From: an uncultured Candidatus Competibacteraceae bacterium
Lineage (GTDB): Bacteria; Pseudomonadota; Gammaproteobacteria; Competibacterales; Competibacteraceae
Direction: 5' to 3'
DNA: 5,399 nt
Assembly: GCA_937960715.1 (NCBI GenBank)
Contig: CALGOO010000314.1
Coordinates: 1-5,399 of the forward strand
Both the position numbers and the translations under genes were made by a program. This document shows positions 5,225-5,399 of the stretch, one piece after another. Position 1 is the stretch's first letter; every line of letters starts with the position of its first letter. The notes under the pieces were generated by a model, which was given only the letters and a program-made list of their open reading frames with translations, searched no databases and was not told the DNA's origin.

Positions 5225-5399
5225 TGGCTCAGGTAGGGAAGTGGCGCTATCTCGAACGCGCCATCGCCGATCGTCGCGCCGGTCGGCCTCTCGCTCCCTT
5301 ACTCCAAGGAGTCTGAACGATTACGACGGGTGTATTCGCGCGACGCCCTGCTCGATCAGCTATACGACGCCGACCATGAGGCGAGCGACCGCTCCATCG
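5224..5399 (+). pseudogene. Remnant of an OmpR-family response regulator DNA-binding domain (frameshifted, runs off right edge)
   Basis: From 5315 to the right edge one plus-strand frame reads SERL-type residues, then RVYSRDALLDQLYD, then ASDRSI, which is the recognition-helix part of the OmpR/PhoB winged-helix domain (Trans_reg_C). Upstream, about 5224-5295, a different frame reads VGKWRY, then ADRRAGRPLA, matching the beta-strand start of the same domain (VG..RYD...R...GRPL.LTP.E). One extra base near 5296 joins GRPLA to PYSKESE at the right length for the family. Between SERL and RVYSRD about seven or eight residues usually present are missing. There is no receiver domain, no ATG, and no ribosome site at a usable distance (AAGGAG at 5306-5311 is 18 nt before the only GTG). 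I infer a decayed regulator. The match is from memory of the family, and the rest lies beyond the window. Confidence 0.45.

Larger units (their letters stand above)
5006..5399. promoter_or_regulatory. Upstream region of the bufferin operon
   Basis: These 394 bp contain no intact gene. From bufA outward they hold the ribosome site, the leader hairpin with T-run (5041-5067), a stretch without clear signals (5068-5208), an A6T6 palindrome (5209-5224), and the plus-strand response-regulator remnant (from about 5224). The operon promoter should lie roughly between 5068 and 5235, read on the minus strand, but no -35/-10 pair or Fur-like operator stood out. No ECF sigma or anti-sigma gene, often found with bufferin operons, is present in the window. 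Confidence 0.5.

Noticed and set aside
5248..5399. Minus-strand open frame entering from the right edge, as a gene whose terminator is the 5041-5067 hairpin
   Set aside because: The translation is Arg-rich without protein-like motifs and stops near 5247, about 180 bp before the hairpin; the plus-strand winged-helix reading explains the region better.

Overview
The window is GC-rich and densely coded, with Shine-Dalgarno sites and ATGA stop/start overlaps typical of Pseudomonadota. A high-GC gamma- or betaproteobacterium is my guess; no marker gene fixes the taxon. No tRNA, rRNA, CRISPR array or insertion sequence is visible.

Layout: the left edge (2-289, +) holds the 3' end of a TPR-repeat protein. 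It converges, with a 4-bp stop-codon overlap, on a five-gene minus-strand operon filling 5005 down to 286. In transcription order the operon encodes: a small secreted four-cysteine DUF2282 peptide (bufferin precursor, BufA type); a DUF692 multinuclear non-heme iron oxidative enzyme (MNIO, BufB/HvfB); its DUF2063 partner (BufC/HvfC); a DoxX-type membrane protein; and a 715-residue fusion of a TVP38/VTT membrane domain to a mercuric-reductase-like flavin disulfide oxidoreductase. The last four genes are separated by -4, +2 and -4 bp, so they are probably translationally coupled.

Working model: from what is known of bufferins, BufB with BufC modifies cysteines of the precursor, which is exported by Sec and sequesters copper in the periplasm. 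DoxX and the membrane-anchored flavoenzyme would be accessory redox or metal-handling membrane functions. The first four genes match a described RiPP cluster type. The tightly coupled VTT-flavoenzyme fusion is the least expected member.

The 394 bp upstream of bufA (5006-5399) hold a good intrinsic-terminator-like hairpin in the bufA leader, pointing towards bufA (possible attenuator). They also hold a short open frame ending in an ATGA overlap with bufA, an A6T6 palindrome, and, at the right edge, what reads as a frameshifted, internally deleted remnant of an OmpR-family response-regulator DNA-binding domain on the plus strand.
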